Notes: generated by a model from the sequence alone, not told the origin. A stretch of 64,000 bases of DNA from Burkholderia guangdongensis (GCF_013403875.1 NZ_JACBNX010000007.1:124001-188000); one strand, 5' to 3'; counted from the first letter of the stretch, positions 1 to 10,792 are shown. A program made the numbers and translations.

Positions 1-421
1 ACGACGTGAACGACGCGATGCGGCCCGCGAGCCGCGGCTCGGTGACGAACGCCCAGCTCTGGATCGACCCCCAGTCGTGCGCGATCAGGTGTACCGCGCG
101 GCCCGGGCACAGCGCGTCGATCACCGCGACGAAATCGTCGGTCAGCTTTTCGAGGCGATAGTCGGACGTGCGCGTCGGCACGCTCGACAGGCCCGCGCCG
201 CGCACGTCGTACGCGATCACGTAATGGCGCCGCGCGAGGATCGGCGCGACCGCGTGCCAGACTTCACTGCTGTCCGGGTAGCCGTGCACGAGCACGACGG
301 GCGGGTGGCCCGGGTCGCCCCAGGTCTTGACCGCGAGCGTCACGTCGCCGGATGCGACGGCGGTTTCGGCATGAACCGATTCGAACAGGGCCAGCGGCGC
401 TTCGTCGGAGAGGGCTTGCAT
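1..421 (-). CDS. alpha/beta hydrolase, EphD-like, 3' end outside window
   Basis: Only the first ~140 residues are present; the gene runs off the left edge. The product starts at the ATG at 421 and shows the alpha/beta-hydrolase fold: an oxyanion segment VLVHGYPDS near residue 45, DVRGAGLS near 72, and a nucleophile elbow AHDWGS near 115 with Asp as nucleophile, as in epoxide hydrolases and haloalkane dehalogenases. The arrangement closely recalls EphD proteins, in which this domain is followed by a short-chain dehydrogenase domain; that second domain would lie outside the window, so the fusion is an inference. It lies downstream of the M24 peptidase-like gene on the same strand, about 120 bp away, so the two may be cotranscribed. 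Confidence 0.8.
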   Translation of the reverse strand, partial: MQALSDEAPLALFESVHAETAVASGDVTLAVKTWGDPGHPPVVLVHGYPDSSEVWHAVAPILARRHYVIAYDVRGAGLSSVPTRTSDYRLEKLTDDFVAVIDALCPGRAVHLIAHDWGSIQSWAFVTEPRLAGRIASFTS

Positions 422-501
422 CGGGTGTCCGTTTCTAGTCGGAAAGTGAGCGTGAGACCGGATGTCGCGCGCGGCATCGGCGGCGTGCGCGGCATGCGCG
501 T

Positions 502-550
502 GCGTCAGGCATGCCCGTCAGGCATGCCCGTCAGGCGTGCGCGTCAGGCC
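502..550. repeat. 13-bp tandem repeat, four copies
   Basis: The core GTCAGG recurs at 504, 517, 530 and 543, giving a 13-bp period. The last copy supplies the stop codon of the M24 peptidase-like gene, so copy number changes would alter its C-terminus or the spacing to the hydrolase gene. Confidence 0.75.
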
Positions 551-1434
551 GCCGCGTCGGCGACCGCGCGCGCCGCCTGACGCTGCTGCCAGCGCCGCAC
601 GTGCGGCAGGTCGTCGTCGAGCCAGTACGCGTCGTCGTCGGTGATCACGAGCAGCTCCTCGAATTTCGCGCCGACGCCGGAAAAGCCCAGATGCGGCTCG
701 ACGGCCCACAGGCCTGGCACCGGCGCATGCTCGGAGCGGCGGTCGATCGACCACAGCGGCGACCAGCCCTGCGCCTTGCCGGCGCGCCCCTGGTCGAGCA
801 GCAGGTTGCGCGTCGCGTTGAGCCCGAAGCGCGCGACGAAGTGCGGCTTCCACGGATGCTCGATCCGCGCGACGCGATGCGCGAGCACCTTGAACGGATA
901 CGCCTTGTGGCGCGGCTCGACGCCTTGCCGGCGGCACAGCGCGTCGACTGCCTGCGCGACCTCGGCCATCGGGCGGCGCGCCTTCACGAGCCGCACGATC
1001 AGCTCGCGGTGGTCGATCAGGTCGTCCTGAAGCTGCGCGAGGATCGGGTTCTCGCCGAGGCAGCATGCGTAGCCGACGTCGGCGACGATCCCGTCGAGCA
1101 CCGGCGCGACGTCGAGGATCACCGGCATGTCGGTCTCGAGCTGGCGATTGCCCGGAAAGAACGCGAGATTGAAGCCGCCCATATGCTTCAGCCCGGAGAA
1201 GCCTTCGAACGCGGTGCGCTCGCCGAACCACGCGAACGGCTTGTGCAGCCAGTCGCGCACGCCGTGGTCCTGCAGCCATTCGGCGAGCAGGCGCGCGGCC
1301 GCCTTCTCGGTGATGCCCGGATACAGCATGCCGCCGACCGTTTCGACGCAGCGGTACGCGAGCTGCTGCAGCGCGCGGAACTGCGCGAGTTCTTCCAGAC
1401 GGACTTCGGGTAGCGCATGCTCGGCCATCATCAA
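544..1434 (-). CDS. M24 family metallopeptidase-like protein
   Basis: A 296-residue protein with a creatinase/aminopeptidase (pita-bread) fold, the family of Xaa-Pro and methionine aminopeptidases. Metal ligands appear to be present: D108 and D119 with the usual ten-residue spacing, a His near 186, E246 in AVEPHLG and a Glu at 259 or 260. It lacks the long N-terminal domain of PepP, so it is a single-domain form, probably cytosolic. Three Met codons follow each other at the start, so the exact start may shift by two codons. A promoter-like sequence lies about 65 bp upstream. Substrate is unknown; a role with the downstream EphD-like hydrolase is possible but unproven. Confidence 0.8.
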   Translation of the reverse strand: MMMAEHALPEVRLEELAQFRALQQLAYRCVETVGGMLYPGITEKAAARLLAEWLQDHGVRDWLHKPFAWFGERTAFEGFSGLKHMGGFNLAFFPGNRQLETDMPVILDVAPVLDGIVADVGYACCLGENPILAQLQDDLIDHRELIVRLVKARRPMAEVAQAVDALCRRQGVEPRHKAYPFKVLAHRVARIEHPWKPHFVARFGLNATRNLLLDQGRAGKAQGWSPLWSIDRRSEHAPVPGLWAVEPHLGFSGVGAKFEELLVITDDDAYWLDDDLPHVRRWQQRQAARAVADAAA

Positions 1435-1498
1435 GCTCCTGGTCGCTGATCCGGAACACGCCCGCCGCGCGCCGAGGCCGCTGGGTTATTCAGTCAGC

Positions 1499-1527
1499 TA
1501 TAAATGTGACATTGAACAATGGCACAA
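1499..1527 (-). promoter_or_regulatory. candidate sigma-70 promoter for the M24 gene
   Basis: Read on the minus strand, TTGTGC (1522-1527) is followed after 17 bp by TTTATA (1499-1504). The site sits in a locally AT-rich stretch and lies about 65 bp upstream of the M24 start codon. No experimental support is available. Confidence 0.4.
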
Positions 1528-1655
1528 TCATAGACGGTTCAGCCGGAGATGCCAGCGTTTCGGGATCGGGATTTGTACGGATGCGGGAAGCCGGAAGCCG
1601 GAAGCCGGATGCGCGGCGTGGTCGCCGCGCGGCCCGGTTATGGGGATGGATCGGT

Positions 1656-2432
1656 TCAGGACTGGCGCGGCGCGCCGAAGCGGTCGAGCACCGCGGTCAG
1701 CAGGTCGACCGGCAGCGGGAACACGATCGTCGAGTTCTTGTCGGCGGCGATCGTCGTCAGCGTCTGCAGATAGCGCAACTGCATCGCCTGCGGCTGCCGC
1801 GCGAGTGTTTGCGCGGCCTGCAGCAGCTTCTCGGACGCCTGCAGCTCGCCTTCCGCGTGGATCACCTTCGCGCGGCGCTCGCGCTCCGCTTCGGCCTGCC
1901 GCGCGATCGCGCGGATCATCGTCTCGTTGATGTCGACGTGCTTGATCTCGACCATCGACACCTTGATGCCCCACGCGTCGGTCTGCGCGTCGAGCGTCTT
2001 CTGGATGCCCGCGTTCAACTGCTCGCGCTCGGCGAGCAGCGCATCGAGCTCGTGCTTGCCGAGCACGGAGCGCAGCGTGGTCTGCGCGAGCTGGCTCGTC
2101 GCCTCGAAGTATTTCGCGACCTGGATCACCGCCTTCTCCGGATCGACGACGCGGAAGTACACGACCGCGTTCACCTTCACCGACACGTTGTCGCGCGTGA
2201 TGATGTCCTGCGGAGGGACGTCGAACACGACGGTGCGCAGATCGATCCGCACGACCTGCTGGACGATCGGAATGATCAGCACGAGCCCCGGCCCCTTGAC
2301 CTTCCAGAAGCGGCCGAGCATGAACACGACGCCGCGCTCGTACTCGCGGAAGATCTTGATCGCCGATGCGGTGAGCAGCACCGCGAGCACGATCAGGAGG
2401 CTGCTGAAGCCGAACGTATAGCCGATCATCAT
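1656..2432 (-). CDS. slipin / SPFH band-7 membrane protein
   Basis: A 258-residue stomatin-like protein. One N-terminal membrane segment (about residues 7-27) is followed by the SPFH/band-7 domain, recognisable by the [13 protein letters not shown] and [19 protein letters not shown] stretches, then a charged helix rich in Glu, Arg and Ala (about 175-225). Such proteins oligomerise in the inner membrane and pair with NfeD proteases. The ATG overlaps the NfeD stop codon as ATGA, so the two are translationally coupled. Downstream, 1611-1630 forms an 8-bp GC stem with a 4-nt loop but has no T-run, so it is not a convincing intrinsic terminator. Confidence 0.93.
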   Translation of the reverse strand: MMIGYTFGFSSLLIVLAVLLTASAIKIFREYERGVVFMLGRFWKVKGPGLVLIIPIVQQVVRIDLRTVVFDVPPQDIITRDNVSVKVNAVVYFRVVDPEKAVIQVAKYFEATSQLAQTTLRSVLGKHELDALLAEREQLNAGIQKTLDAQTDAWGIKVSMVEIKHVDINETMIRAIARQAEAERERRAKVIHAEGELQASEKLLQAAQTLARQPQAMQLRYLQTLTTIAADKNSTIVFPLPVDLLTAVLDRFGAPRQS

Positions 2433-4057
2433 GATTGTTCTCCGCGTTGTTCTCCGTGTGGCCGCCCCGGTATCGTGGCGTCGTAGAGCGGCGCGACGGT
2501 CAGCATCAGCCCGCTGCGGCCGGTCACGCGCACGCGGCAGCCGGCCGCGAGCGGCGCATCGCACGCGACGCGCCAGCGCTCGCCGTGCACGCGCGCCCAG
2601 CCGGCGGCCGACGGCGGATGGCCGGCCGCCGTCGGCGGCTGGTCGGGCTTCAGGCCGTCGTCGAGCACTTCGCCGATGCTGCCGACGATCGCCTCGGCGC
2701 CCGTCACGACCGGCCGGTGCCGCGCGCGCAGCGCGAGGCTCGACACCGCGCCGACGAGCAGCGCGCCGCAGCCCGCGAGGCCCGCGATCAGCGGGATCGG
2801 AACGCCGTAGCCGGGCACGTCGGTGTCGATCAGCATCAGCGCGCCGATCGAGAACGACACGATGCCGCCGAAGCCGAGCACGCCGAACGTCGGCAGGAAC
2901 GCCTCGGCGATCAGGCAGCCGAGCCCGACGAGCACGAGCGCGAGGCCCGCGTAGCTGATCGGCAGCAGCTGCATCGCGAACAGGCCGATCAGCAGGCAGA
3001 TCGTGCCGACGACGCCGGGCAGCACGAAGCCCGGGTTCGCGAATTCGAAGAAGAGGCCGTAGATGCCGAGCGTCAGCAGGATCAGCGCGACGTTCGGGTC
3101 CGCGATGATCGCGAGGAAGCGGCTGCGCCAGTCGGGCTCGACGACGACGAGCGGTGCGTGCGCGGTCGCGATCCGCACGACGCCGGCCGCTGTCGTGACG
3201 CTGCGGCCGTCGAGCTGGCGTGCGAGGTCGGCCGGATTCTCCGCGATCAGGTCGACGACGTGCTGCGCGCGCGCCTCGTCGGCGGACAGGCTGACCGCCT
3301 CGCGCACCGCGCGCTCGCCCCACGCGGCGTTGCGGCCGCGCAGTTGCGCGAGCCCGCGGATGTACGCGGACGCGTCCTGCATCGCCTTGCGGATTTCCGT
3401 CGACGCGGTGTCGACGGGCAGCGCGGCGGGCGTGCCCGAGGCACCCGATGTGCCGGATGTGCCCGATGCGGCGCCCGGCAACGCCGGCGTGCCGCCGGGC
3501 GCGCCGCCGCCGCCGATCCCGAGCTGGACCGGCGACGCCGCGCCGAGATTGGTGCCCGGCGCCATCGCGGCGATGTGGCTCGCGTACACGATGTAGGTGC
3601 CGGCGCTCGCCGCGCGCGCGCCGCCGGGCGCGACGAACGCGGCGACCGGCACCGGCGACGCGAGGATCGCCTTGATGATCTGCCGCATCGACGTGTCGAG
3701 GCCGCCCGGCGTGTCGAGCTGCAGGATCGCGAGCGGCGCGTGCAGCTTCGCGGCGCGGGCGAGCGAGCGGACGATGAAGTCCGCGCTCGCGGGCCCGATC
3801 GCGCCGTTGATCGGGATCACGACGACGGGCGGCCGGTCGGCGGCGGGGGCGGCGGACGCTGGGGCGGGCGACTGAGCGGACGACTGAGCGGACGACTGAG
3901 CGGCGGCGATCGCGCGCATCGGCGCGGCGGCCGCCGCACAGACGACGAGCAACACGACGAGCAACGCGGCTCGGGCGACCCGTGCCGGCAGCGGATGATG
4001 CGGTTGACGATCCGGCGCGTCGCGCGCGGACGAGTGCGAGGGATGGTGAAAGCGCAT
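2429..4057 (-). CDS. NfeD-family membrane serine protease
   Basis: A 542-residue protein with an N-terminal signal or anchor (about residues 28-50), an Ala/Gln/Ser-rich linker, a ClpP-type protease domain (about 77-245), four to five membrane helices (about 300-430) and a C-terminal OB-fold NfeD domain (about 450-520). The likely nucleophile is S151 in RAASAGTYI, and K224 in [10 protein letters not shown] is the likely general base. An insertion rich in Gly, Ser, Thr and Pro (about 180-212) separates these and contains 9-bp coding repeats; this insert is longer than usual. Members of this family cleave slipin partners, matching the coupled downstream gene. Confidence 0.9.
   Translation of the reverse strand: MRFHHPSHSSARDAPDRQPHHPLPARVARAALLVVLLVVCAAAAAPMRAIAAAQSSAQSSAQSPAPASAAPAADRPPVVVIPINGAIGPASADFIVRSLARAAKLHAPLAILQLDTPGGLDTSMRQIIKAILASPVPVAAFVAPGGARAASAGTYIVYASHIAAMAPGTNLGAASPVQLGIGGGGAPGGTPALPGAASGTSGTSGASGTPAALPVDTASTEIRKAMQDASAYIRGLAQLRGRNAAWGERAVREAVSLSADEARAQHVVDLIAENPADLARQLDGRSVTTAAGVVRIATAHAPLVVVEPDWRSRFLAIIADPNVALILLTLGIYGLFFEFANPGFVLPGVVGTICLLIGLFAMQLLPISYAGLALVLVGLGCLIAEAFLPTFGVLGFGGIVSFSIGALMLIDTDVPGYGVPIPLIAGLAGCGALLVGAVSSLALRARHRPVVTGAEAIVGSIGEVLDDGLKPDQPPTAAGHPPSAAGWARVHGERWRVACDAPLAAGCRVRVTGRSGLMLTVAPLYDATIPGRPHGEQRGEQS
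3871..3906. repeat. 12-bp tandem repeat inside the NfeD gene
   Basis: Three in-frame copies of ACTGAGCGGACG encode an Ala-Gln-Ser-Ser repeat in the periplasmic linker after the signal region. Copy number changes would alter linker length without breaking the frame. Confidence 0.75.
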
Positions 4058-4129
4058 CGGGGTGTCCGCACGACGCGCGGTCGCGCGCCAGGCGGACCGA
4101 AAAAAGGGCGCTGGCCCGATGCTTAAAGA

Positions 4130-5182
4130 TTAGGTGGTTTCCGAGGACTTCGCGCGTGCCGGGTGCGCGCGCAGCACGTCGTCGCGGTACTCGGCCGGGC
4201 TGCGGCCGCTCCATTTGCGGAACGCGCGATAGAACGCGCTCGGCTCCGCGAAGCCGGCCGCCATGGCGACGTCGGCGATCGTCCGCGACGGATCGGCGAG
4301 CGCTTCGAACGCGAGATCGCGGCGCAGCGCGTCCTTGATCGACTGATACGCGTGGCCTTCGCCCAGCAGCTTGCGGCGCAGCGTCGCCTCGGCGACGAAC
4401 AGCCGCGCGGCCATCCCGGCCGCGTCCGGCCACGCGGCGGGCGGCAGCCTGCGCAGCACGGTGCGCACGCGCTGCGCGAACGCGTTCGGATTCCGGTACT
4501 TGACGACGAAGCTCGCGGGCGCGTCGCGCAGGAACGTCTTCAGCGTCCGCGCGTTCTGCACCACCGGCAGCGCCGCGAATTCGGGATCGAAATCGACATA
4601 CGATTCGGACTGGTTGAAGCGCATGTCGTCGCAAAACATCGACGGATATTCGTGCTCGACCGGCGGCGTGTCGCAGCGAAAGCTCGCATGCAGCAGCGGA
4701 ATGCGCCGGCCGATCAGCCAGCACGTGAGCCCGTACACGAGCATGAAATAGGTCGCGTACGTGAACATCGCGGGCACCGGCGCGTTGTTGCGGTGCACGA
4801 AGCGCAGCCGCACGCGCTGCGGGTTCGCGTCGATCTCCGCGTGCAGATCGTCGAGCACGCAGTGCATGAAGTTCACCGCACGCGTGAGCGCGTGCAGCCC
4901 GTCGCGCGCGGTCAGCGCCGCCTGGCTCATCGCGATGAAGCTGCCGCTCCTCATCGGATGGCCGTCCTGGCCGAAGAATTCGTCGTCGAGCGCGCGCGCG
5001 ATCGCGTTCCACAGCGCGCCGTACTGCTGCGCGGACACCCGCGCGCGCGGCTGGCCGAGCAGCGCCGGCGCGATGCCGGCCCGCGCGAGCAGCGGCTCGG
5101 CCGCGATGCCGCGCCGCGTCGCGAGCGCGACGCTGTATGCGACGAGGCTGATCGCGACGGTTCCTTTCTCTTGCTGCGTCAT
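4130..5182 (-). CDS. AraC-family transcriptional regulator
   Basis: A 350-residue regulator from the ATG at 5182; a TTG at 5215 would add 11 residues. The N-terminal two thirds resemble the arabinose-binding-like domain of OruR-type AraC proteins, and the C-terminal ~95 residues form two helix-turn-helix motifs, the second around [20 protein letters not shown] followed by the typical SPAEYR motif. It is divergent from the acyl-CoA dehydrogenase/mmsAB operon, with about 155 bp between start codons. In Pseudomonas aeruginosa an AraC-family protein, MmsR, activates mmsAB, so by position this is the likely local activator, although its sensor domain looks different. Confidence 0.85.
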   Translation of the reverse strand: MTQQEKGTVAISLVAYSVALATRRGIAAEPLLARAGIAPALLGQPRARVSAQQYGALWNAIARALDDEFFGQDGHPMRSGSFIAMSQAALTARDGLHALTRAVNFMHCVLDDLHAEIDANPQRVRLRFVHRNNAPVPAMFTYATYFMLVYGLTCWLIGRRIPLLHASFRCDTPPVEHEYPSMFCDDMRFNQSESYVDFDPEFAALPVVQNARTLKTFLRDAPASFVVKYRNPNAFAQRVRTVLRRLPPAAWPDAAGMAARLFVAEATLRRKLLGEGHAYQSIKDALRRDLAFEALADPSRTIADVAMAAGFAEPSAFYRAFRKWSGRSPAEYRDDVLRAHPARAKSSETT

Positions 5183-5338
5183 CGGCGGCGGATCCGTTTC
5201 GGGTGTGTGTGGCAAAAACGCTCAGTGTAAATGAGCGGCGCGAGCATCGATGCGCGGCGCGCGCTTGCCTACACTTTATCCATCGAGACAGACAAGGCGG
5301 CCGCGGCAAGCCCGGCCGCCCCGAGACGGACGAACGAG

Positions 5339-6472
5339 ATGGACGATCTCTATACCGAAGACCAGCGGATGATCCGCGATGCCGCGCGCGCTTTTGCCAC
5401 GGAAGCGCTCGCGCCGAACGCCGCGCAGTGGGACCGCGACGCCCATCTGCCCGACGAGGTCGTCGCGCAAATGGGCGAGCTGGGCCTGCTCGGCATGATT
5501 GTGCCGCAGGAGTGGGGCGGCGCGTACACGGATTACGTCGCGTACGCGCTCGCGATGGAGGAAGTCGCGGCCGGCGACGCCGCGTGCGCGACGCTGATGA
5601 GCGTGCACAACTCGGTCGGCTGCGGGCCGATTCTCGCGTACGGCACGCCGGAGCAGAAGCAGCGCTGGCTCGGCGACATGGCGATCGGCCGCACGATCGG
5701 CGCGTTCTGCCTGACCGAGCCGCAGGCCGGTTCCGAGGCGCACAACCTGAAGACGCGCGCCGAGCTGCGCGACGGCCGGTGGGTGCTGAACGGGGCGAAG
5801 CAGTTCGTGACGAACGGCAAGCGCGCGGGCGTCGCGATCGTTTTCGCGCTCACCGATCCGGAGCAGGGCAAGCGCGGCATCTCCGCGTTCATCGTGCCGA
5901 CCGACACGCCCGGCTTCGTCGTCGGCAAGCCCGAGAAGAAGATGGGGATCCGCGCGTCGGACACGTGCCCGATCACGTTCGACAACTGCGCGTTTCCCGA
6001 AGCGAACCTGCTCGGCGAGCGCGGCGACGGGCTGAAGATCGCGCTGTCGAACCTCGAGGGCGGCCGGATCGGGATCGCCGCGCAGGCGGTCGGGATCGCG
6101 CGCGCCGCGTTCGACCGCGCGCGCCGCTACGCGGGCGAGCGCGTGCAGTTCGGCAAGCCGCTGAACGCGCATCAGGCGATCGCGGAAAAGCTCGCCGACA
6201 TGGCCACGCAGATCAACGCCGCGCGGCTGCTCGTGCATCACGCGGCGAAGCTGCGCAGCGCGGGGCTGCCGTGCCTGTCGGAGGCGTCGCAGGCGAAGCT
6301 GTTCGCATCCGAGATGGCCGAGCGCGTGTGCTCGGACGCGATCCAGATCCACGGCGGCTACGGCTATCTCGCCGATTACGACGTCGAGCGCTATTACCGC
6401 GACGCGCGGATCACGCAGATCTACGAAGGCACGAGCGAAGTGCAGCGGATGGTGATTGCGCGCGGGCTGTAA
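5339..6472 (+). CDS. acyl-CoA dehydrogenase, probably isobutyryl-CoA dehydrogenase
   Basis: A 377-residue FAD enzyme from the ATG at 5339. It has the acyl-CoA dehydrogenase signatures [12 protein letters not shown] in the middle domain, QIHGGYGY in the C-terminal domain, and the catalytic base E363 in YEGTSEVQR. In this operon its expected step is isobutyryl-CoA to methacrylyl-CoA in valine degradation, using electron-transferring flavoprotein as acceptor. Longer in-frame extensions exist upstream, but alignment with the family supports this ATG, since the N-terminus [14 protein letters not shown] is typical. It opens a five-gene same-strand cluster with short gaps. Confidence 0.92.
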   Translation: MDDLYTEDQRMIRDAARAFATEALAPNAAQWDRDAHLPDEVVAQMGELGLLGMIVPQEWGGAYTDYVAYALAMEEVAAGDAACATLMSVHNSVGCGPILAYGTPEQKQRWLGDMAIGRTIGAFCLTEPQAGSEAHNLKTRAELRDGRWVLNGAKQFVTNGKRAGVAIVFALTDPEQGKRGISAFIVPTDTPGFVVGKPEKKMGIRASDTCPITFDNCAFPEANLLGERGDGLKIALSNLEGGRIGIAAQAVGIARAAFDRARRYAGERVQFGKPLNAHQAIAEKLADMATQINAARLLVHHAAKLRSAGLPCLSEASQAKLFASEMAERVCSDAIQIHGGYGYLADYDVERYYRDARITQIYEGTSEVQRMVIARGL

Positions 6473-6507
6473 CGAACGCGCGAACGACGACGACAGGAGA
6501 CGACACG

Positions 6508-8223
6508 ATGACGGCACAGGCATTCCTGGACGCACGCGACTTTCTGCTGCGCCATCGCATCGACTACGACACCGCGTATCGCGATTTCTCGTGGCCGGCG
6601 CTCGACACGTTCAACTGGGCGCTCGACTACTTCGACGCGATCGCGCAGGGCAACGACGCGCCCGCGCTGTGGATCGTCGACGCGGCGACCGGCGACGATC
6701 CGCGGCGCGGGCGCTACTCGTTCGCGCAGATGTCGGAGCGCTCCGCGCGGATCGCGAACTGGCTGCGCGGGATCGGCGTCGCGCGCGGCGACCGGATCCT
6801 GCTGATGCTGCCGAACCGCGTCGAGCTGTGGGACGCGATGCTCGCCGCGATGAAGCTCGGCGCGGTCGTGCTGCCCGCGACGACGCAGCTGTCCGCCGAC
6901 GACGTGCGCGATCGCGTGCAGATCGGCGGCGCGACGTTCGCGATCGTCGACGAGAACGAGACCGCGAAGTTCGAGCAGCCGGGGCTCGGCCTCGCGCAGA
7001 AGATCGTCGCCGGCGCGCCGCGCGCGGGCTGGCTCGCGATGAACGACGGCTACGCGTCGCCGGCCGCGTTCGTGCCGGACGGCGTTACGCGCGCGAGCGA
7101 CCCGATGCTGCTGTATTTCACGTCGGGCACGACGTCGAAGCCGAAGCTCGTCGAGCACACGCACCGTACGTACCCGGTCGGCAGCCTGTCGACGATGTAC
7201 TGGGTCGGGCTGCAACCGGGCGACATCCACTGGAACATCAGCTCGCCGGGCTGGGCGAAGCACGCGTGGAGCTCCTTCTACGCGCCGTGGAACGCGCAGG
7301 CGTGCGTGTTCGCGTTCAACTACGCGCGTTTCGAGCCGAAGGTCGTGCTCGACGCGCTCGTCGACTATCAGGTGACGACGATGTGTGCGCCGCCGACCGT
7401 CTGGCGGATGCTCGTGCAGCAGCCGCTCGCGTCGTTCGACGTGAAGCTGCGCGAGATCGTCGGCGCCGGCGAGCCGCTGAATCCGGAGATCATCGAACGC
7501 GTGAAGAAGGCGTGGGGCGTGACGATCCGCGACGGCTACGGCCAGACCGAGACCACCTGCCTGATCGGCAACGCGCCCGGCCAGCCGGTCGTGCCGGGCG
7601 CGATGGGGCGGCCGATGCCCGGCTACCGGATCGAGCTGCTCGATCCGGACGGCGCGAGCGTCACCGAAGGCGAGATCGCGCTGCCGGTCGGCGCCGGCGC
7701 CGCGCGCCCGGTCGGGCTGATGAACGGCTACGCGAACAATCCGGACGCGACCGCGCACGCGATGCGCGACGGCCACTACCGGACGTCCGACATCGCGATG
7801 CGCCGCGACGACGGCTATTACGTCTACATCGGCCGCGCGGACGACGTGTTCAAGTCGTCCGACTACCGGCTGAGCCCGTTCGAGCTCGAGAGCGTGCTGA
7901 TCGAGCATCCGGCGATCGCCGAGGCGGCAGTCGTGCCGAGCCCGGATCCGCTGCGGCTGTCGGTGCCGAAGGCGTTCGTGATGCTGCGCGACGGCTACGA
8001 GCCGAGCGCCGCGCTTGCGCTCGAGATCTTCCGCTTTTCGCGCGACACGCTCGCGCCGTACAAGCGAATCCGCCGGCTGCAGTTCGCGGAGCTGCCGAAG
8101 ACGATCTCCGGAAAGATCCGCCGCGTCGAGCTGCGGCGGCGCGAGATCGAGCGCCGCGACGAGGCGACCGCACGGGCGGCGGACGAATACTGGGAAGAGG
8201 ATTTTGCCTCCGAACTGAAATAG
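6508..8223 (+). CDS. acyl-CoA synthetase (AMP-forming)
   Basis: A 571-residue ANL-superfamily enzyme that activates a carboxylic acid with ATP and CoA. Seen motifs are YFTSGTTSKPK (phosphate-binding loop), GYGQTE (adenylate site), the Asp of YRTSDIA, and the C-terminal lysine of KTISGKIRR. Length and motifs match medium- or short-chain acyl-CoA ligases. A purine-rich AGGAGA lies about 10 nt before the ATG. Its place between the acyl-CoA dehydrogenase and mmsA suggests that a free branched or short acid, for example isobutyrate, is activated for this pathway. Substrate is inferred from context only. Confidence 0.9.
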   Translation: MTAQAFLDARDFLLRHRIDYDTAYRDFSWPALDTFNWALDYFDAIAQGNDAPALWIVDAATGDDPRRGRYSFAQMSERSARIANWLRGIGVARGDRILLMLPNRVELWDAMLAAMKLGAVVLPATTQLSADDVRDRVQIGGATFAIVDENETAKFEQPGLGLAQKIVAGAPRAGWLAMNDGYASPAAFVPDGVTRASDPMLLYFTSGTTSKPKLVEHTHRTYPVGSLSTMYWVGLQPGDIHWNISSPGWAKHAWSSFYAPWNAQACVFAFNYARFEPKVVLDALVDYQVTTMCAPPTVWRMLVQQPLASFDVKLREIVGAGEPLNPEIIERVKKAWGVTIRDGYGQTETTCLIGNAPGQPVVPGAMGRPMPGYRIELLDPDGASVTEGEIALPVGAGAARPVGLMNGYANNPDATAHAMRDGHYRTSDIAMRRDDGYYVYIGRADDVFKSSDYRLSPFELESVLIEHPAIAEAAVVPSPDPLRLSVPKAFVMLRDGYEPSAALALEIFRFSRDTLAPYKRIRRLQFAELPKTISGKIRRVELRRREIERRDEATARAADEYWEEDFASELK

Positions 8224-8235
8224 GAGAGTTCTGCA

Positions 8236-9765
8236 ATGAATGCGACTTCGACGCCCCAGCCGGGGCAGGCTGTACCGACCGTAAAGCTGCTGATCGACGG
8301 CGAGTTCGTCGATTCCCGCACGAGCGAGTGGCGCGACATCGTCAATCCGGCGACGCAGCAGGTGCTCGCGCGCGTGCCGTTCGCGACCGTCGATGAGGTG
8401 GACGCCGCGGTGCGCGCCGCGCAGGCCGCCTATGCGACCTGGAAGAACGTGCCGATCGCCGCGCGGATGCGGATCATGCTGAAGTTCCAGGATCTCGTGC
8501 GCACGAACCTCACGCGCATCGCGAAGACGCTGACCGCCGAGCAGGGCAAGACGTTGCCCGACGCGGAAGGCGACATCTTCCGTGGGCTGGAAGTCGTCGA
8601 GCATGCGTGCTCGGTCGGCACGCTGCAGCTCGGCGAGTTCGCGGAGAACGTCGCGGGCGGCGTCGACACGTACACGCTGCGCCAGCCGCTCGGCGTGTGC
8701 GCGGGCATCACGCCGTTCAACTTCCCCGCGATGATTCCGCTGTGGATGTTCCCGATGGCGATCGTCTGCGGCAACACGTTCGTGCTGAAGCCGTCCGAGC
8801 AGGATCCGATGTCGACGATGGAGCTCGTCGAGCTCGCGGTGCAGGCCGGCGTGCCGAAGGGCGTGCTGAACGTCGTGCACGGCGGCAAGGAGGTCGTCGA
8901 CGCGATCTGCACGCATCCGCTCGTGAAGGCGATCTCGTTCGTCGGCTCGACCGCCGTCGGCACGCACGTGTACGAGCTCGGCAGCAAGCACGGCAAGCGC
9001 GTGCAGTCGATGATGGGCGCGAAGAACCACGCGGTCGTGCTGCCCGATGCGAACCGCGAGCAGACGATCAATGCGCTCGTCGGCGCCGGGTTCGGCGCGG
9101 CGGGGCAGCGCTGCATGGCGACGTCGGTCGCGGTGCTCGTCGGCGACGCGCGCGACTGGCTGCCGGAGCTTGCCGCGAAGGCGAAGGCGCTGAAGGTCAA
9201 CGCGGGCGATCAGCCGGGCACCGATGTCGGGCCGCTCGTGTCGCGTACGGCGAAGGCGCGCGTGCTGTCGCTGATCGAGGCGGGCGTGAAGGAAGGCGCG
9301 ACGCTGGTGCTCGACGGCCGCGACGTGAAGGTGCCCGGCTACGACGACGGCAACTTCGTCGGCCCGACGATCTTCTCGGACGTGAAGACGGACATGTCGA
9401 TCTACACGCACGAGATTTTCGGGCCGGTGCTCGTCGTGCTGACGGCCGACTCGCTCGACGACGCGATCGCGCTCGTCAACGCGAACCCGTACGGCAACGG
9501 CGTCGGGCTGTTCACGCAGAGCGGCGCGGCCGCGCGCAAGTTCCAGAGCGAGATCGACGTCGGGCAGGTCGGGATCAACATTCCGATTCCGGTGCCGGTG
9601 CCGTTCTTCAGCTTCACCGGCTCGCGCGGCTCGAAGCTCGGCGATCTCGGCCCGTACGGCAAGCAGGTCGTGCAGTTCTACACGCAGACGAAGACCGTCA
9701 CCGCGCGCTGGTTCGACGACGACGCGACGGCCGGCCCGGTGAACACGACGATTCGTCTGCACTGA
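8236..9765 (+). CDS. mmsA: methylmalonate-semialdehyde dehydrogenase (CoA-acylating)
   Basis: A 509-residue aldehyde dehydrogenase that converts methylmalonate semialdehyde, NAD and CoA to propionyl-CoA, the last step of the distal valine pathway. It has FNFP at 161-164, typical of the CoA-acylating MMSDH branch, the nucleotide-binding FVGSTAVG near 235, and the catalytic C293 in GQRCMATS. Twelve bases separate it from the preceding synthetase, with GGAGAG just upstream of its ATG. It is followed 12 bp later by mmsB, the usual partner. Confidence 0.95.
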   Translation: MNATSTPQPGQAVPTVKLLIDGEFVDSRTSEWRDIVNPATQQVLARVPFATVDEVDAAVRAAQAAYATWKNVPIAARMRIMLKFQDLVRTNLTRIAKTLTAEQGKTLPDAEGDIFRGLEVVEHACSVGTLQLGEFAENVAGGVDTYTLRQPLGVCAGITPFNFPAMIPLWMFPMAIVCGNTFVLKPSEQDPMSTMELVELAVQAGVPKGVLNVVHGGKEVVDAICTHPLVKAISFVGSTAVGTHVYELGSKHGKRVQSMMGAKNHAVVLPDANREQTINALVGAGFGAAGQRCMATSVAVLVGDARDWLPELAAKAKALKVNAGDQPGTDVGPLVSRTAKARVLSLIEAGVKEGATLVLDGRDVKVPGYDDGNFVGPTIFSDVKTDMSIYTHEIFGPVLVVLTADSLDDAIALVNANPYGNGVGLFTQSGAAARKFQSEIDVGQVGINIPIPVPVPFFSFTGSRGSKLGDLGPYGKQVVQFYTQTKTVTARWFDDDATAGPVNTTIRLH

Positions 9766-9777
9766 CGGGAGGTCACG

Positions 9778-10677
9778 ATGAAGATCGGATTTATCGGTCT
9801 CGGCCACATGGGCGCGCCGATGGCATTGAATCTGCTGAAGGCGGGCCAGCAAGTCCACGTATTCGACCTGAGCGCCGACGCGCTGCGCGTGCTGCAGGAG
9901 GCGGGCGCCCAGCCCGCGAGCTCGCCGCGCGACGCGGCCGCGGGCGCCGCGTTCGTGATCACGATGCTGCCGGCCGCGCCGCACGTGCGCTCGGTGCTGT
10001 CGGGCGAGAACGGCGTGCTCGCCGGGCTCGACGCGGGCGCGATGGTGATCGATTCGAGCACGATCGATCCGGCGAGCGCGCAGGCGTTCGGCGCGCTGGT
10101 GCGCGAGCACGGCGGCGCGTTCGTCGACGCGCCGGTGTCGGGCGGCACCGGCGGCGCGGCGGCGGGCACGCTGACGTTCATGGTCGGTGGCAGCGACGAC
10201 GACTTCGAGCGCGTGAAGCCGGTGCTGTCCGGGATGGGCAAGAACATCGTCCACTGCGGCGCGACCGGGATGGGGCAGGTCGCGAAGGTCTGCAACAACC
10301 TGGTGCTCGGGATCTCGATGGCGGCGGTGTCCGAATCGATGGCGCTCGGCGCCGCGCTCGGCATCGATCCGAAGGTGCTCGCGGGGATCATCAACACGTC
10401 GACGGGCCGCTGCTGGAGCTCGGACACGTACAACCCATATCCGGGCGTGATCGAGACCGCGCCGTCGTCGCGCGGCTACACGGGGGGATTCGGCACCGAC
10501 CTGATGCTGAAGGATCTCGGCCTCGCGACCGACGCCGCGAAGCAGGCGCACCAGCCCGCGTATCTCGGCGCGCTCGCGCAGCAGCTCTATCAGGCGATGA
10601 GCAGCCGCGGCGATGGGCTGCTCGACTTCTCGGCGGTGATCCGTCTCTATCAATCGGCGCCGAAGAAGGACGCGTGA
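9778..10677 (+). CDS. mmsB: 3-hydroxyisobutyrate dehydrogenase
   Basis: A 299-residue beta-hydroxyacid dehydrogenase oxidising 3-hydroxyisobutyrate to methylmalonate semialdehyde with NAD. The N-terminal FIGLGHMGAPMA is the dinucleotide-binding motif, DAPVSGGTGGA is the substrate-binding signature, and K170 in MGQVAKVCNN is the conserved catalytic lysine. GGGAGGT lies directly before the ATG. It follows mmsA closely, giving consecutive steps of valine degradation. Confidence 0.95.
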   Translation: MKIGFIGLGHMGAPMALNLLKAGQQVHVFDLSADALRVLQEAGAQPASSPRDAAAGAAFVITMLPAAPHVRSVLSGENGVLAGLDAGAMVIDSSTIDPASAQAFGALVREHGGAFVDAPVSGGTGGAAAGTLTFMVGGSDDDFERVKPVLSGMGKNIVHCGATGMGQVAKVCNNLVLGISMAAVSESMALGAALGIDPKVLAGIINTSTGRCWSSDTYNPYPGVIETAPSSRGYTGGFGTDLMLKDLGLATDAAKQAHQPAYLGALAQQLYQAMSSRGDGLLDFSAVIRLYQSAPKKDA

Positions 10678-10792
10678 TGATCGAGCCGGACGATGCCGAT
10701 GACGGTGGCGACGACGGCGCGATCGCGTGCGCGACGTCGACGCGCGCGCCGCAATGGATGCGCGAACGCGGCCCGTCGCGATGCGCGCACCG

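Noticed and set aside
1611-1630. Intrinsic terminator after the slipin gene
   Set aside because: There is an 8-bp perfect GC stem with a four-base loop, but no T-run on the strand that would need it.
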